Shown: positions 43,705 to 56,324, counted from the first letter of the stretch. The stretch is 64,000 nt of DNA from Henningerozyma blattae CBS 6284 (GCF_000315915.1 NC_020192.1:682001-746000); one strand, 5' to 3'. Made by a program: numbers and translations. The notes: generated by a model from the letters alone, not told the origin.

Positions 43705-46700
43705 ATGTCTTTAAGAGATCAGTTAAATCAAATTGCTGAGGCTAATGCTACAGTAGCATTAGACAGAAAAGTAAGACAGAAATTATATTCCACTTCTTTG
43801 ATCTATAACCCTAAAACAGCTGCTACTCAAGACTTGGAATTCATCTTCGAAGCTGCCACAGCGGCTCTAGACGAATTAATAGAATTAGATCCAAAGTTTG
43901 AAATTTTCACAAGATCCATTTTTTCTGAATCTTCAATGTCTATAGATAGAAACGTTCAGACAAAAGAAGAAAATAAAAATTTGGACAACGCTATCAACGG
44001 TTATTTAATGTTAGCATCATCCAAATGGCATTTAACTCCAACTTTACATGCTACTGAATGGTTAGTTCGTCGTTTCCAAATTCATATCCGCAATGCTGAA
44101 CCTCTTTTACTATCCACTTTAAATTATTACCAAAGCTCCGTCTTTAAGAGAATTTTAAATATCGTGAAATTACCTCCTCTATTTAATCCATTATCATCTT
44201 TTGTTAAAGCTGAAAATAGACCAAGTAATTTGACAATTATTAAATTATTTAACGATATGGATTTCTTAAAATTATACGCAAATTATTTAAATAAATCAAT
44301 CAAACACAAGGCAACTTATACAAATCAATTATTATTTGTATCTTGCAGCTTTTTAAATTTGATTGCATTCAATTCAAATAATGAGGACAAATTAAACCTT
44401 TTGGTACCAATCTTACTAGAAATATCTGCAAAATTATTAGCTTCTGACTCCGCTGATAATCAAATTGCGGCCAATACAATCCTATCAGTTTTTGCATCTG
44501 CTTTACCGTTAAATAAAAATATTATTTTGGCTGCCACTGAAACCATTTTAGCCAATTTACATATGGAAACAGTGAAAAAATCTTCTTTAATTACTATCTT
44601 CAAATTATTCCAAACTTTAAAAGGCAGTGGTAATGTTGATCATTTACCTATTAAATTGTATAATTTATTCGATAAAAAACTTGAGTTTGATTATGTTTTA
44701 CAATATGTAGAAAATCCAAACACTCCAAGTTGTGATAAATTTATTAGCTCGTATATTAGGACAATTATTAGATCCGACCACACCAAGTTGAATTTATTAG
44801 TTAAATTAATGAAAAATTTAGCAAAACCTTTACAAAAATATGAAATTAGATTAATCATCACTGATTTGATCCATTTATCAGAAGTTATAGGAGATAAATC
44901 TAATTTAATTGAAATTTTTGAGTACCTAGTTAAAACCAATGAAAATTTAGTTTTGAAATGTTTAAAGGCATTAAATATGGATGGCGATTTGTTCGAACTT
45001 AGATTGACTACTTCATTATTTACTAAGCATGATGATACGAATGAAACTACAACAATTACAAAAGATATTGCAAAGGAAAAAATTGCAGGTAAGAATGATT
45101 CATTAGTACCATTTAAAGAATTTTTGGATAAGAATTCAAACCATATTTTCACTCATGAAGTTTCATTATTTTCACAACCAGATGAAGTTTATTCCAAGTT
45201 GTTATCTCTATTTATTGAAGCTATTGGTAACGGTTACCAATCTGGGTTATTCTTGTCTTCATTTTTCACAACTCTACATGCAAGATTAACATTCTTGTTA
45301 AGAGTATTAATTTCACCTGCAGCACCTGTTACATTACGTTCAATAACTTTAACAAATATCTCTAAATACATCAATTCTGTTGATAAAGATTCAAACGTTT
45401 TCACGTTGGTTCCTTGTTTAATCTGTGCATTAAATGATATTTCTAAAAATGTTCGAATTGGTGTAAAGAAAATTTTAACTCAAATTGCAAAGAGACCTTC
45501 ATCAAAGCATTATTTTATTGCTGATAAAATTTATGGTGATAATGTTAAATTTCCATTATTAAGCCCCAAGGATTCTGAATCTTGGCTAAAGTACTTCTTA
45601 AACGAATATTTGATCGAAGATTATGACATATCTCATTTATTAGTTCCAAAAAACAATGAAAATGTGTTTTTATTATTTTGGGCTAATCAAGCCCTTGTAA
45701 TTCCACTACCATTTGCTAAAACAATGTTGTTAAATAACATCTGTAAAGCTTCCAAATCTACTTCTACGTACTCATCAATTTTTGAAGATTTTATTTCCAA
45801 TTATTTAGATAAGAGATCAGAATGGGAATTGAAATGCCAAAATAATAAAACAGATTTCGGTGCTTTTGAAAAAGCTATCATTGACTTATTTGCTCCAAAA
45901 GAAAAGAACGAATTTATGATCAATTTTTCCATTTCAGCTTTAAAATCAGAACATGAATCATTAGCTTCAATTGTAGCTGAAAAAATAATAACGGTATTCC
46001 AAACCTTAAAATCTCATTTTAAGAATAAAATCATTAGAGAGATATTAGAAGATAGTTTAAACCCTGAACAAAGTTATGATGCAATCGGTACTTTACAATC
46101 TTTACCATTAGATGCTGATGGATTCACATCAATTCTAAATGAAAACAGACTATCTACTCAGTCAGACATCTCTACTACATTTAAAAGAAGACGTAGAAGT
46201 TCATCAACTAATAAAGCTGCTTTCCAAAAAGAGCAAGTTTCAAAAATGGCTGAATTACATCTAAGAAAATTGACTATTATCTTAGAAGCTTTAGATAGAT
46301 CTAACACCATTATTGGCACAGAAACTTTATTATCTACTCTACTATCTGTTTTATCTGATTTAGAAACGCTTGATCTAGATGGTGGGTTACCAGTCCTTTA
46401 CTGTCAAGAAACCTTATCATCTTGTATGATAAACTGTATCCATTCTCTGAAGAATTCAGGTGCTAAAAAATTATCAAATGCTAGAGCTGATATCTTAGTT
46501 TCCGCAATTAGAAATTCCTCATCAACTCAAGTCCAAAACAAACTGCTTTTAGTCGTTGGTGAATTGGCTTCCTTAGACACAGAAACTGTTTTACATTCAG
46601 TTATGCCAATTTTCACATTTATGGGGGCCCATAGTATTCGTCAAGATGATGAATTCACCACCCAAGTTGTCACAAGAACAATTGAAACTGTAATCCCAGC

Positions 46701-49029
46701 TTTATTAGATGGCAATAAATCCAATATCTCAGACGAAATTGAATTCTTGTTAATTAGTTTTACAACTGCTTTACAACATGTTCCAAAACATAGAAGAGTT
46801 AACCTATATTTCACATTAATAAAGTCATTAAATGCTACTAAGGCGATCGCACCATTTTTATTTTTGATATCTCAACATTTTTCAACTAATACCAATACAT
46901 TTAAGTTGGCTGAAGCAAAAACCATTGTCGAATTTACAAGATCATTTTTAACTAAATTTGATGTTACTGACCAATTAAATGGTATTTGCAAATATTTCGA
47001 AATTTATAAAACTTTAATTGAAGCTCAGAAAAACGTAGACTTAAAATCATCATTAGAAAATCGTGCACTATTCACTAATGGTATATTAAATATTCCTACT
47101 AATGAATTTACTTCTTTACTTCAAAATGGATTTGATTTTATTAACAAAGTTATTCAAGAAAATGAAAGTGACTATTATGATGTACGTGGTAGTTTGAAAT
47201 TGAGAATTTATTCTGTTTTATTAGATAGCAAACTTACTTCCGACTCAGTTACTTCTATGAAAAATATTTTCAGTTCATTACTTGAATCTATTCTAAAGTT
47301 CATTAATAAAGCAAGCACTTTATTTACCTTTGACGCACTTACTGATGAAGAGGATTCCTACTCTGATAATGAAAATCGTGATACTAAGGATGATATTAAG
47401 CGTACTTTGTATAATATTCTGGGTAATATTTTAAATTTACTACCAATTGAAGAGTTTACTTCATCTGTTTTACCGCTACTATCCAGCATCGACAATATAG
47501 ATATGAGATACCATCTAACATTAGTTATTAGTAATAAATTCGAATATGAAAATGAAGATGCCGTACCATCTGCTAAAGTAACAATCACAAAACTCTTAGA
47601 AAGAATTTCATTAGAATCAGAAAATGTTAACATTCAACAAGTATCTTTAAATACTATTTCTAGTCTGATTTCTAAGTTTGATGGTAAGATTGAATTACCA
47701 TTAGTAAATGATGTGTTATCAATGGGTATTAAGGGTTTAGCTACTGATAAGCCTGAAATAATTATTTCATCATTAACAGCTATTACAAATTGTGTTCAAC
47801 AATTGGGTGTCAAGATTATTTCTTTTTACCCAAAGATCGTTCCACAATCTTTGCAAATTTTTGCCAAATTGGAAAAGGATCAAAATGCTTACTTAAGAGA
47901 ACAACAACAATTAGCCATACTATTAATGCTAGCTTCTATGATCAGAAAACTTCCTAGCTTCTTACAGTCTAATCTATATGACCTAATGAAAGTCATTTTC
48001 CTTTCAGATGAAGTGAATACTCCAATTAGATTATCTATTATTTCACTAATTGCTGAAAATATGGACTTGAAAGAAGTCTTAAAAGTTTTGAACAAGATAT
48101 GGAACGCTATTTTAAGTGATTCCACAGATTCAACTTCTATTTCTCTCTTCTTGAGTATGCTGGAATCAACTGTGGAATCCATTGACAAGAAATCTGCTAC
48201 AATTCAATCTCCAGTCTTTTTCAAATTATTATTGGCATTATTCGAGTATAGATCCAAATCTTCCTTTGATACTAATACTATTAGCCGTATTGAAAGTACT
48301 GTCCACCAAATTGTTAATATCTACGTATTGAAATTAAACGATAAGGTATTTAGACCATTATTTGCCATTTTGGTTAGATGGGCCTTTGATGGTGAAGGAG
48401 TTATCAATACTAATATAACTGAAATCGAGAGATTGACTGCATTCTACAGATTTTTTTACAATTTACAAGACAATTTAAAGGGTATTATCACATCTTATTT
48501 CACCTATATTTTGGAACCAACTAAACAATTATTAGATAGATTTGTCAATAATACCACCGATGATATTAATCTAAGACGTTTAACATTAATGTCTGTAACC
48601 TCATCTTTTAAATATGACAAAGATGAATATTGGAAATCTACTTCTAGATTCGAACTAATATCCAAATCTTTAATTGATCAATTATCTAATATTGAACAAT
48701 CCATTGGTAAATATTTAGTAAAAGCTATTAGTTCCTTGGCAACTAACAATAACGGTGTTGAAGGACATAACAAGATTATGCACAAACTATTAGTTGATCA
48801 TATGAAGGCTACATGTTCATCTAATGAGAAATTATGGGCAGTCAGATGTTTCAAGATGATCTACACTAGAGTTGGTGAAAGTTGGTTACCATTATTACCT
48901 CAATTGGTACCTACGATTGCTGAATTATTAGAAGATGATAACGAAGAGGTAGAGCATGAGGTTAGAACTGGACTTGTTAAAGTTGTTGAAAATGTCCTTG
49001 GTGAACCATTTAGCCGATACTTGGATTAA
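43705..49029 (+). CDS. UTP10: SSU processome U3 snoRNP protein Utp10
   Basis: A 1774-residue HEAT-repeat protein of the t-UTP subcomplex, which binds nascent 35S pre-rRNA and is needed for Pol I transcription and 18S processing (human HEATR1/BAP28). Seen: near-colinear match to S. cerevisiae Utp10 (1769 aa). The N-terminal block is NATVALDRKVRQKL. Dense helical repeats run throughout, a basic patch FKRRRRSSSTNKAAF lies near residue 830, an acidic loop DALTDEEDSYSDNENRD near 1215, and the terminus is GLVKVVENVLGEPFSRYLD. The start ATG at 43705 matches the conserved N-terminus. The frame is uninterrupted over 5.3 kb. Confidence 0.97.
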   Translation: MSLRDQLNQIAEANATVALDRKVRQKLYSTSLIYNPKTAATQDLEFIFEAATAALDELIELDPKFEIFTRSIFSESSMSIDRNVQTKEENKNLDNAINGYLMLASSKWHLTPTLHATEWLVRRFQIHIRNAEPLLLSTLNYYQSSVFKRILNIVKLPPLFNPLSSFVKAENRPSNLTIIKLFNDMDFLKLYANYLNKSIKHKATYTNQLLFVSCSFLNLIAFNSNNEDKLNLLVPILLEISAKLLASDSADNQIAANTILSVFASALPLNKNIILAATETILANLHMETVKKSSLITIFKLFQTLKGSGNVDHLPIKLYNLFDKKLEFDYVLQYVENPNTPSCDKFISSYIRTIIRSDHTKLNLLVKLMKNLAKPLQKYEIRLIITDLIHLSEVIGDKSNLIEIFEYLVKTNENLVLKCLKALNMDGDLFELRLTTSLFTKHDDTNETTTITKDIAKEKIAGKNDSLVPFKEFLDKNSNHIFTHEVSLFSQPDEVYSKLLSLFIEAIGNGYQSGLFLSSFFTTLHARLTFLLRVLISPAAPVTLRSITLTNISKYINSVDKDSNVFTLVPCLICALNDISKNVRIGVKKILTQIAKRPSSKHYFIADKIYGDNVKFPLLSPKDSESWLKYFLNEYLIEDYDISHLLVPKNNENVFLLFWANQALVIPLPFAKTMLLNNICKASKSTSTYSSIFEDFISNYLDKRSEWELKCQNNKTDFGAFEKAIIDLFAPKEKNEFMINFSISALKSEHESLASIVAEKIITVFQTLKSHFKNKIIREILEDSLNPEQSYDAIGTLQSLPLDADGFTSILNENRLSTQSDISTTFKRRRRSSSTNKAAFQKEQVSKMAELHLRKLTIILEALDRSNTIIGTETLLSTLLSVLSDLETLDLDGGLPVLYCQETLSSCMINCIHSLKNSGAKKLSNARADILVSAIRNSSSTQVQNKLLLVVGELASLDTETVLHSVMPIFTFMGAHSIRQDDEFTTQVVTRTIETVIPALLDGNKSNISDEIEFLLISFTTALQHVPKHRRVNLYFTLIKSLNATKAIAPFLFLISQHFSTNTNTFKLAEAKTIVEFTRSFLTKFDVTDQLNGICKYFEIYKTLIEAQKNVDLKSSLENRALFTNGILNIPTNEFTSLLQNGFDFINKVIQENESDYYDVRGSLKLRIYSVLLDSKLTSDSVTSMKNIFSSLLESILKFINKASTLFTFDALTDEEDSYSDNENRDTKDDIKRTLYNILGNILNLLPIEEFTSSVLPLLSSIDNIDMRYHLTLVISNKFEYENEDAVPSAKVTITKLLERISLESENVNIQQVSLNTISSLISKFDGKIELPLVNDVLSMGIKGLATDKPEIIISSLTAITNCVQQLGVKIISFYPKIVPQSLQIFAKLEKDQNAYLREQQQLAILLMLASMIRKLPSFLQSNLYDLMKVIFLSDEVNTPIRLSIISLIAENMDLKEVLKVLNKIWNAILSDSTDSTSISLFLSMLESTVESIDKKSATIQSPVFFKLLLALFEYRSKSSFDTNTISRIESTVHQIVNIYVLKLNDKVFRPLFAILVRWAFDGEGVINTNITEIERLTAFYRFFYNLQDNLKGIITSYFTYILEPTKQLLDRFVNNTTDDINLRRLTLMSVTSSFKYDKDEYWKSTSRFELISKSLIDQLSNIEQSIGKYLVKAISSLATNNNGVEGHNKIMHKLLVDHMKATCSSNEKLWAVRCFKMIYTRVGESWLPLLPQLVPTIAELLEDDNEEVEHEVRTGLVKVVENVLGEPFSRYLD

Positions 49030-49243
49030 TAAAACTTAATATCATGTTCTGATAATAATTCATAAATCTCATTTTGCTCTTCTATTGTATGTATAATTAA
49101 CTTTCATACCTACATGCATATATAACTAATTATTCTGTATATTATTTTTATTTTATTTTATCATAGATTTTTTACATTCAAAACTACTTCATTATAGGTT
49201 TTATTTATGCACCAGATCCAACAGTATATTAGTTTTCTATTAT

Positions 49244-49275
<32 letters not shown>

Positions 49276-49550
49276 CGATGTGTTTTTTTTAAAGGTCGGA
49301 TAATTTAAACAAAAAATACAAAAACTGATAGTTAACATCAATAAGATCAAAATGTTATTTCAACCGAAGGGCCTATGAAGTTATAAGAACAGGTAATATC
49401 GTATATTACTTGTCATTCAATAATTCAGAATACAACTGTACTAATATTAATAATAATATCAATAATAATAATAATAATAATAATACTCATCATTCAAATT
49501 AACAATTATAACAATAAAGTTAATAATACAATCACTATACATAATTCATA
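49030..49550. other. UTP10-GMH1 spacer with homopolymer and (AAT)n tracts
   Basis: 521 bp. A run of 25 T at 49251-49275 and a TAA/AAT trinucleotide run at about 49443-49483 lie before GMH1. No gene was seen. Confidence 0.7.
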
Positions 49551-50285
49551 ATGTCTGGCCTACCAGTTTCTATTCAAGATTTGGAAACAAATCGTTATCA
49601 TAATTCGCTCCCACCTGTTTTAAGAAGATTATTTAAGACTCCAAAAAATTTAGATTTTGAAACCGCAAGTTGGGAAATGGTACACTTGATATTCAAACCA
49701 AGAATGGCTTATAGACAATTCTATTACCAACGTCAAACCAATAAGCAATGGGCAAGAGATGATCCATCGTTCTTTCTACTTCAGATTGGATTATTAATGG
49801 CAAGTTCTTTAATATGGTCAATTGTTTACGGTCATTCTGTTGGCGGCTTTTTTAGAATGATGTTAAACATGGTTGTGACAGATTTCTTTTTATTTGGGTT
49901 TACAGTTGCTACTATATTTTGGTTTGTCTTAAACAGACCAATGTTTAAATTTAAATCTGCTGTAAATTCAAGAGTTGAATGGGCATATTGTTTTGATGTT
50001 CATTGTAATGCATTTCTTATAATATGGGTTTCAATATACTTTTTACAATTTTTAGCATTACCAATATTAAATATGGAAAATTGGTTTTCTTTAGTTGTGG
50101 GAAATACTTTATATTGCTTTGCATTTGCTCATTATTTCATTTTAACCTTTTATGGCTATAGCCAATTGACATTTTTAAAGAATATCAGCTTCATTCTATT
50201 CCCTTCATTATTCTTTGGTGTTTTGTATATTATCAGTTTGGTTGGTATTAACGTTGCAAGTAGATTAAGTTTTTACAAGCATTAG
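49551..50285 (+). CDS. GMH1: UNC-50 family Golgi membrane protein Gmh1
   Basis: 244 residues; a polytopic Golgi protein of the UNC-50 family that interacts with the Arf exchange factor Gea1/Gea2 in S. cerevisiae (YKR030W, 273 aa). Seen: N-terminal cytosolic part with the family block WEMVHLIFKPRMAYRQFYYQR, then five hydrophobic segments at roughly 75-95, 103-127, 152-172, 182-203 and 212-235. The family motif RVEWAYCFDVHCNAF at about 142-156 lies just before the third. The start ATG at 49551 is first in frame. Next to SPO14 in convergent orientation, as in S. cerevisiae. Confidence 0.95.
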   Translation: MSGLPVSIQDLETNRYHNSLPPVLRRLFKTPKNLDFETASWEMVHLIFKPRMAYRQFYYQRQTNKQWARDDPSFFLLQIGLLMASSLIWSIVYGHSVGGFFRMMLNMVVTDFFLFGFTVATIFWFVLNRPMFKFKSAVNSRVEWAYCFDVHCNAFLIIWVSIYFLQFLALPILNMENWFSLVVGNTLYCFAFAHYFILTFYGYSQLTFLKNISFILFPSLFFGVLYIISLVGINVASRLSFYKH

Positions 50286-50710
50286 AAATTTTTTTTTCCA
50301 AGCCAAAAAGCAGTATTAAAAAAAATTAACATTACGGAAATGAAGGGACATATTTTCACTGTAGTGAAAAATAATGTCACTTTTTAGTGATAAGGATTAT
50401 ACAATGAAGTGTCCATAGTTTTTTTATACCCTATCCATTTAAACTGCGAATTAAAGCTCAAGTTCATTGATTTATTTTTTTTTTTTCTGTAATATAAATT
50501 AGAAAGAGGAAAAAAAAAAAAATATAAACAGAACTCGATTTTAAGTAGTTAATTTATTGGCATTCAAAAATGTATTAGTCTTTTTAAGATCTAAATAAAT
50601 ATAAAATATTTATGTAATAAATATATAGAAATAATTCAAAAGACAACAACAGCAAATAAAATTAGAATAGTTGGAGTGAATATTATGACAAATATATATT
50701 TAGCAGTTTT
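50286..50710. other. Convergent GMH1/SPO14 3' region with two small inverted repeats
   Basis: 425 bp. Two neighbouring inverted repeats occur: TTTTCACT/AGTGAAAA at 50353-50370 (2-bp centre) and TCACT/AGTGA at 50377-50390 (TTTT loop). They share the arm TCACT. Both could fold in either transcript. Poly-A/T stretches follow at about 50474-50487 and 50509-50521. Confidence 0.55.
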
Positions 50711-53700
50711 TTAATCGAAAATTTCAATTGGTGGGATCCTATCTGAAGTATAAAACCAGTTATTAGTTTCAATTTCCCTTGCAAGCCATTCAGTTGGAAA
50801 AATTACTAAATGGCCATGAACTCTTTCCAAAATTTTTTTAGCAGTGTATCTATCAAATATCTTTTGATTCATTCCGTACATAATGCTACCCATTAATGAC
50901 ATTTTTAATGTATTTGCCCTTTCTCTTTCTGAATCTCTACTTACTCTTGAATTTTTCCTCTTTCTATTTCTTGAACTTTCACCACTTGATTGATTGGAAC
51001 TTGTATTATCATGGGCTGGGCTATTATTGTTATTATTGCTATTATCATCAGTGGTATTGTTATTATTAGAATTGGAATTGGAGTTTTGTAGAGCTATTTC
51101 GCTTTCTTCAGCAATCTTTGTTTCAAATAATTTTGTTTGAGATTTATTGAATCTTTCTTCCAAACTTTCAAATTCTTTATAACTTGCCCACGTTTGAACT
51201 GTATTATCTGGTTGACAATGGAAGACTAATCTATAAATATATGTGTTTCTCAATGCAATAGCTAACCATAAATCCGAATAGAACCCATCTCTTAATGGAT
51301 CTTCAAAAGAATAAGGATCTACAAATGTTAAATTTAATAATTTTGTATTGGAAACAATACCATGCATTTTGAAAGCTGGTGCCATTTGTTCAAGTAAATT
51401 ATCGACAAAAATATTAACATCTTCAGCTGCATCTTCATCATCACTTTCTAAATCTATTTTCACTAGTAGATGGAAGTATTTATTTTCCTTTCTTTTCCTT
51501 TCTCTTATTTTTATTTNNNNNNNNNNNNNNNNNNNNTTGTAATAACTAATTCTCTTTAGGATATCCCATTTTTGAGAGTTTGTTATCTTTGGATCAGCTA
51601 AATAAGCTTCGATGTCATCTTTGTCAGGTAAGAAGTCATAACTTTTCTTTGGAGCTTTATCACCATCAAAGGTCTTTGTAGATAAGGCCTTAATTGCCCA
51701 TTCACGTAATTGTTCTGTAACAGATTCTTTAAATTGAGGTGTAACACTACTCCATCCATCCGGGCCAAACCCTTCAATTTCTCTTTCATGGTCAACATTA
51801 TTAACTAATCTGGGGTCTGTACTTAAAGGTTTATTATCTCTAATACCTATATTATCATCACCGGCTCTATAATTAAAGGAATGATATCTAGCAGTGAAAT
51901 TCTTATAAACTTCATCAGAAGTAGAATCTGAAGCGGGAAGAACAGTTGTATTTGTACTACTACCGTTACTACTAACAGATGTTTCTTCATCATTATCATT
52001 ATCATTATCATTATCATTATCATTATCACTACCATTTTCTTCATTAATGGTTGTTGAATTTCTATAATTATTTCCTTTATTTGATTTTCCTGGCATGGTA
52101 AATGGAGATATAGAAGGAGTTGGAGATGGTTTATTTTTTTTCGATTTATTTCTTGATGGAATTTTCGATTTTTTCCCAATTGGATTTTCTAACATTGCAG
52201 ATGGTGATAATGTATCATGTGGATTTAAAGTTGGAGCCTTTTTAGATGGAAGTTGATTATCTCTTTCATTTCCATCTCTTCCCTCTTCATAATCATCAAT
52301 ATCATTATTATTATCAAATAAGTTCAAAATACCATGATTCTTCAAATTATTAAAAGTGGAATATTTTTTTTGCCAAGTATTAGAATAATCTACATCAAAG
52401 ACTTCACGATAAGCTAATTCTACCATGGCAGAATTGATTTGTTTATAACTGTTGGCATTATTATCAATAGTATGTAAAGTGGAACAATTTAATTTTGCTA
52501 AATCTTTTAATCTACCAAATTGTCTTTCGACAATTTCCACTAAATCGACATCACAACCTAAATGTTCTCTCATTAATCTCTGTCTCATTTCCCATGCAAA
52601 TCTACCTGCATAATAAGTCTTACCATTCATCTTTGTCTTTATTAAATCAGTATCTCTAATAATACAAGCGACTTCACTATCTCTATTACCCAATTGAGAT
52701 CTTTCATTAATGTTTGCACTACCAATGATACAATTTCTATCATCACTAATTAAAATCTTGGCATGAACATATAATTGTTCAGTAACGATTTTATCAAATG
52801 GACCAATGGTAGACCATTTTCTTAATGAAAAAAATTGAATATATTGAATAGGTTCAATATTTAATTTTCTTAATTTAGCAAAAATAGAAGTTTCACCACG
52901 AGAAATTGATTGATATTGACATTGCATGATTAAACGTAAAGATGATGCTTCTGGGGTATCTACAGGAGAATCGAAACCTGGCATCAAGGGGATAATAATA
53001 ATGGCTTTCCAAGGTTTTCCCTCACTATGAGCTTTTATAATTCTATCAACAATAGCATCACCAATTTTATTTTCAATGACAACACCATCCCAAGAGGAAG
53101 TAGTGACAAAGAATTGATTTTCAATATAAATATAATAATCACTTGTTTCAATTAATTTCAAATAAGCGTTTTGAATGGATTTTTCAGTTTGTTTCAAACC
53201 TAAGGACCAATAACCAGTACTTCTTAAGATTTGGATTTCACAAGTAGATCTTGATTTTAATAATCTGAAAAATGGAGAATTTTTCAATTCATCAGGTGTG
53301 AAATCACTTGCAGGAGTTAATAATGGAGTCAATCTACTTGGTCTCTTTTGTCTTAGTACATAATTCCATCTTTGTATAAAATGTCTTGCAATATCTCTTG
53401 CGGCTTCACCTACAGTCATCATATGAACATCATGCCATGGCATTCTTGGTAATTCATTTCTATCATACATGGATTCAAAAGGTTTATTTAATTCGAAGAA
53501 ATCACAGACTCTTGCATTGGAATAATCTTTACCGGGGAAATTTTGAAATCTAATATCATCGTTATCATCTCTTAGGACATGATCAGGGGTATCATATCTA
53601 CCATAACACAAATCAATACCACCCATGAATGCGATAGTATTATCGATGATGGTAAATTTTTCATGATGAGCCCAAAAATAAGTATTTTGTAACCATTGGT

Positions 53701-54664
53701 TGGGGGATCTTAACAAATGAATATTTGGATGTAATAATAGCATGGAATGTTTAGTCCAAAGAGAATCAGTTCCAACAGTACTGCCGACGTTTCTATAGAC
53801 AATAATGAAGATCTTGACCCCCTCTTGAGCCTTTTTCTTCAAGATTCTATCGATTCTAAATTCTTGATTTGCATTTACGGGTCTTCTCATATATAATTCT
53901 GGAGATAACCACCAATCATGAATGAAAATGACATCTTGAGCCATTAATAAAGCATCGGATAATGCCCAGAAATAATCTCTACCATCAACTAATAATTTAC
54001 AATAAGCGTTTTGTCTAATGGGGGCAAAACTAGCAAATCTATTTTGTTTGGACCATACTGAAGATTTTGCCATTTGATGGATGGATAAGATCCATTGTTT
54101 CAATGAGTTTTGATTTTTAGTGATTAATTGTAATTTGCGTTCTTTATTTTCCAAAAGAATGATGAATTTGGAAGAGAAATTATTAATTTCTATTGATTTC
54201 CAATTCAAATCCAAATCTAATAGATTCAAATTATTATTACCGTATAATTTAATTTTGAAATCACTATCGATAAGGAAAACATCTAATGGAGTTGTGGAAT
54301 ATAAATCAGAAACATAGGTGATATAAGAATGTCTTACTAGAAACCATTTTGTAGTATGTCTTTTAATCATTTCATTAAAATCACTAAAACGAGGGAAATG
54401 TGAAACTCTCCAACCAGATGTAGTGGCAGATGAACCAATGATTAAATAGCCTTCTTTACCTTGATATCCATCTTCATAACTTAATAAATTACTAATGGGA
54501 CTAAATTCATAAAATTGGAATAAGCGATTTGCTTGAGGTCTTAGACAAAGAGATAGATTTAATAATTTCAAATATTTTTCCAATCTTAGATACATTGGTA
54601 AAAGAGTATCATCGATATTATTTGAAGTTGTTTCATTTGGGTTTGGATTAGATAGTGGAGGTTG

Positions 54665-54732
<68 letters not shown>

Positions 54733-55957
54733 AATTCATTGACGATCGGATTGATTGATTTGATGAGATATTATTTTGTAGATCCGGTACTTGTAAAGTG
54801 GAATTACGTTTGATGTTTGTGGAAGCATTGGCGGTTATATTTGATGGATGATGATGAGTGGTGGAAGGTTTATCTTTGAATCTGGGGAAATGAGGGATAT
54901 GGATCTTTCGATATCTATTATGATCGATGTACAATTTATTTAAAGTTGTATCTTGGAAGGAGACTCTTTTCAATTTGGAATGTAATTGTAATAAATCCTT
55001 ATATGATTTGATGATGGACCATTTCATTCTATTTTCACCAATACCATATTCTAATAGGATTTTGAAATATAACCCATTTGATTGATTTTTCTCTAGATTG
55101 TTCAATGTATTTGAAGAACCATTTGAAGTGACATTGGTCAAAGCAGGTCCCATATGAGGAGGAGAGGATTCTCTTTGTCGTTGGATATTTCTTTCTCTTT
55201 CACGTTCTCTTTGTTGTTGTAAAAGTGAATGATCATTTGATGAGGAGAGTAAATTTGCCTCATCGATAGGTTCTACTCTTACACCCAACATGGCCAATAG
55301 AAGTGGAGCTCTCTTATGACCATGTTCATCTCTTAGGAATTGAGTGCTTGCGAAAAGTGCTGCGGGGGAAGCCGCTAGAAGAGAGTCGATGAGATCTGAA
55401 GCCAATTGTCTTGTAAAGAGGTCTTTCAAATCATCTTGTTCCAAAAGTAAAGTGTCATGTTTTTTCGCATTTGCCGTTGCGTTGGTGGATCTTGCAGTTT
55501 TCAACTTGGACAAGACAGAGATTTTCCTAAAGGCGTTGTCGAATTCCTTTTTCCAAGTAGAGGATCTTCTGGAGGATAGGTTGGGCATTGTGGATCTTCT
55601 TTGTGGGGGCAACGACGCGGAGGATGGTAGACGTGAACTGAGAGTTTGTAATTGGCATTCCATGGAATCTGTGGAGAGCATGTCTATGTTGCTATTGCGG
55701 TTACTGTGGGAGGCAGGTGGGTGAGAGTGTTGTTGTTTACGATGAACCGTGGATAATGGAGGTCGCATGGAGTTTGGTATGCCTTGGAAGGACAAGTTTT
55801 TGATGCGAGCTTCTACATCTTCGAGATCGAGCGATTCGGTGGCGGTGGTGGTTTGAGCATGATGGAGGGGAGGAGGGGAGTTTAAATCGCGGAGTTCGAT
55901 GTTTTCTAGGACGATGGGGTCTAGAAACGAATCACTCGATTGTTTTTGGTTTGGCAT
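50711..55957 (-). CDS. SPO14: Phospholipase D Spo14 (contains a 20-N assembly gap)
   Basis: About 1748 residues. It hydrolyses phosphatidylcholine to phosphatidic acid and choline, is activated by PIP2, and is required for prospore membrane formation in meiosis. Seen: disordered N-terminus; PX domain about 294-480, interrupted by a poly-Asn run (about 408-431) encoded by an ATT/AAT repeat; PH domain about 497-632. The two catalytic HKD motifs are HEKFTIIDNTIAFMGG (about 767) and HAKILISDDRNCIIGSAN (about 1061). A divergent C-terminal region comes last. S. cerevisiae Spo14 is 1683 aa. Start: the open frame continues to GTG at 56164 but those 69 codons are an 8/16-bp minisatellite, so I use the ATG at 55957. 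Odd: 20 Ns at 51517-51536 (about residue 1474-1481) lie in a low-complexity part; true length and frame there are unknown. Confidence 0.93.
51517..51536. other. Assembly gap (20 N) inside SPO14
   Basis: Twenty undetermined bases flanked by a Lys/Arg/Glu-rich coding stretch. Open frames on both sides agree in phase if the gap really is 20 bp, but a gap length in an assembly need not be exact. Confidence 0.99.
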
Positions 55958-55985
55958 GTGAGGATGGTGTGGGGAAGGGTGTGGT

Positions 55986-56124
55986 GTTTGTATGATTGTA
56001 TGTTTGTATGATTGTATGTTTGTATGATTGTATGTTTGTATGATTGTATGTTTGTATGATTGTATGTTTGTACGCTTGTACGCTTGTACGCTTGTACGCT
56101 TGTACGCTTGTACGCTTGTATATA
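55986..56124. repeat. Minisatellite just upstream of SPO14
   Basis: About five copies of a 16-bp unit (tttgtatgattgtatg) followed by six copies of an 8-bp unit (cttgtacg) that looks like its derivative. It begins about 30 bp upstream of the SPO14 ATG, so it would lie in the 5' leader or core promoter. Confidence 0.9.
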
Positions 56125-56324
56125 TTTGCACTACAGTTGCACTACAGCTGCACCACAATCGCACTACAATCGCGTATTGAGTATTAGCATTGGCATAGGC
56201 ATTGGCATTGTATTTGTGTAAATCTTTGTAAACAGTCTATTGAATATTTATTTTCATGACGCGAGGCCGAGCGGAAGTGAAAATTCGGACTAATACAAGT
56301 GCTATTGCAAAGCAATATTGTCTA

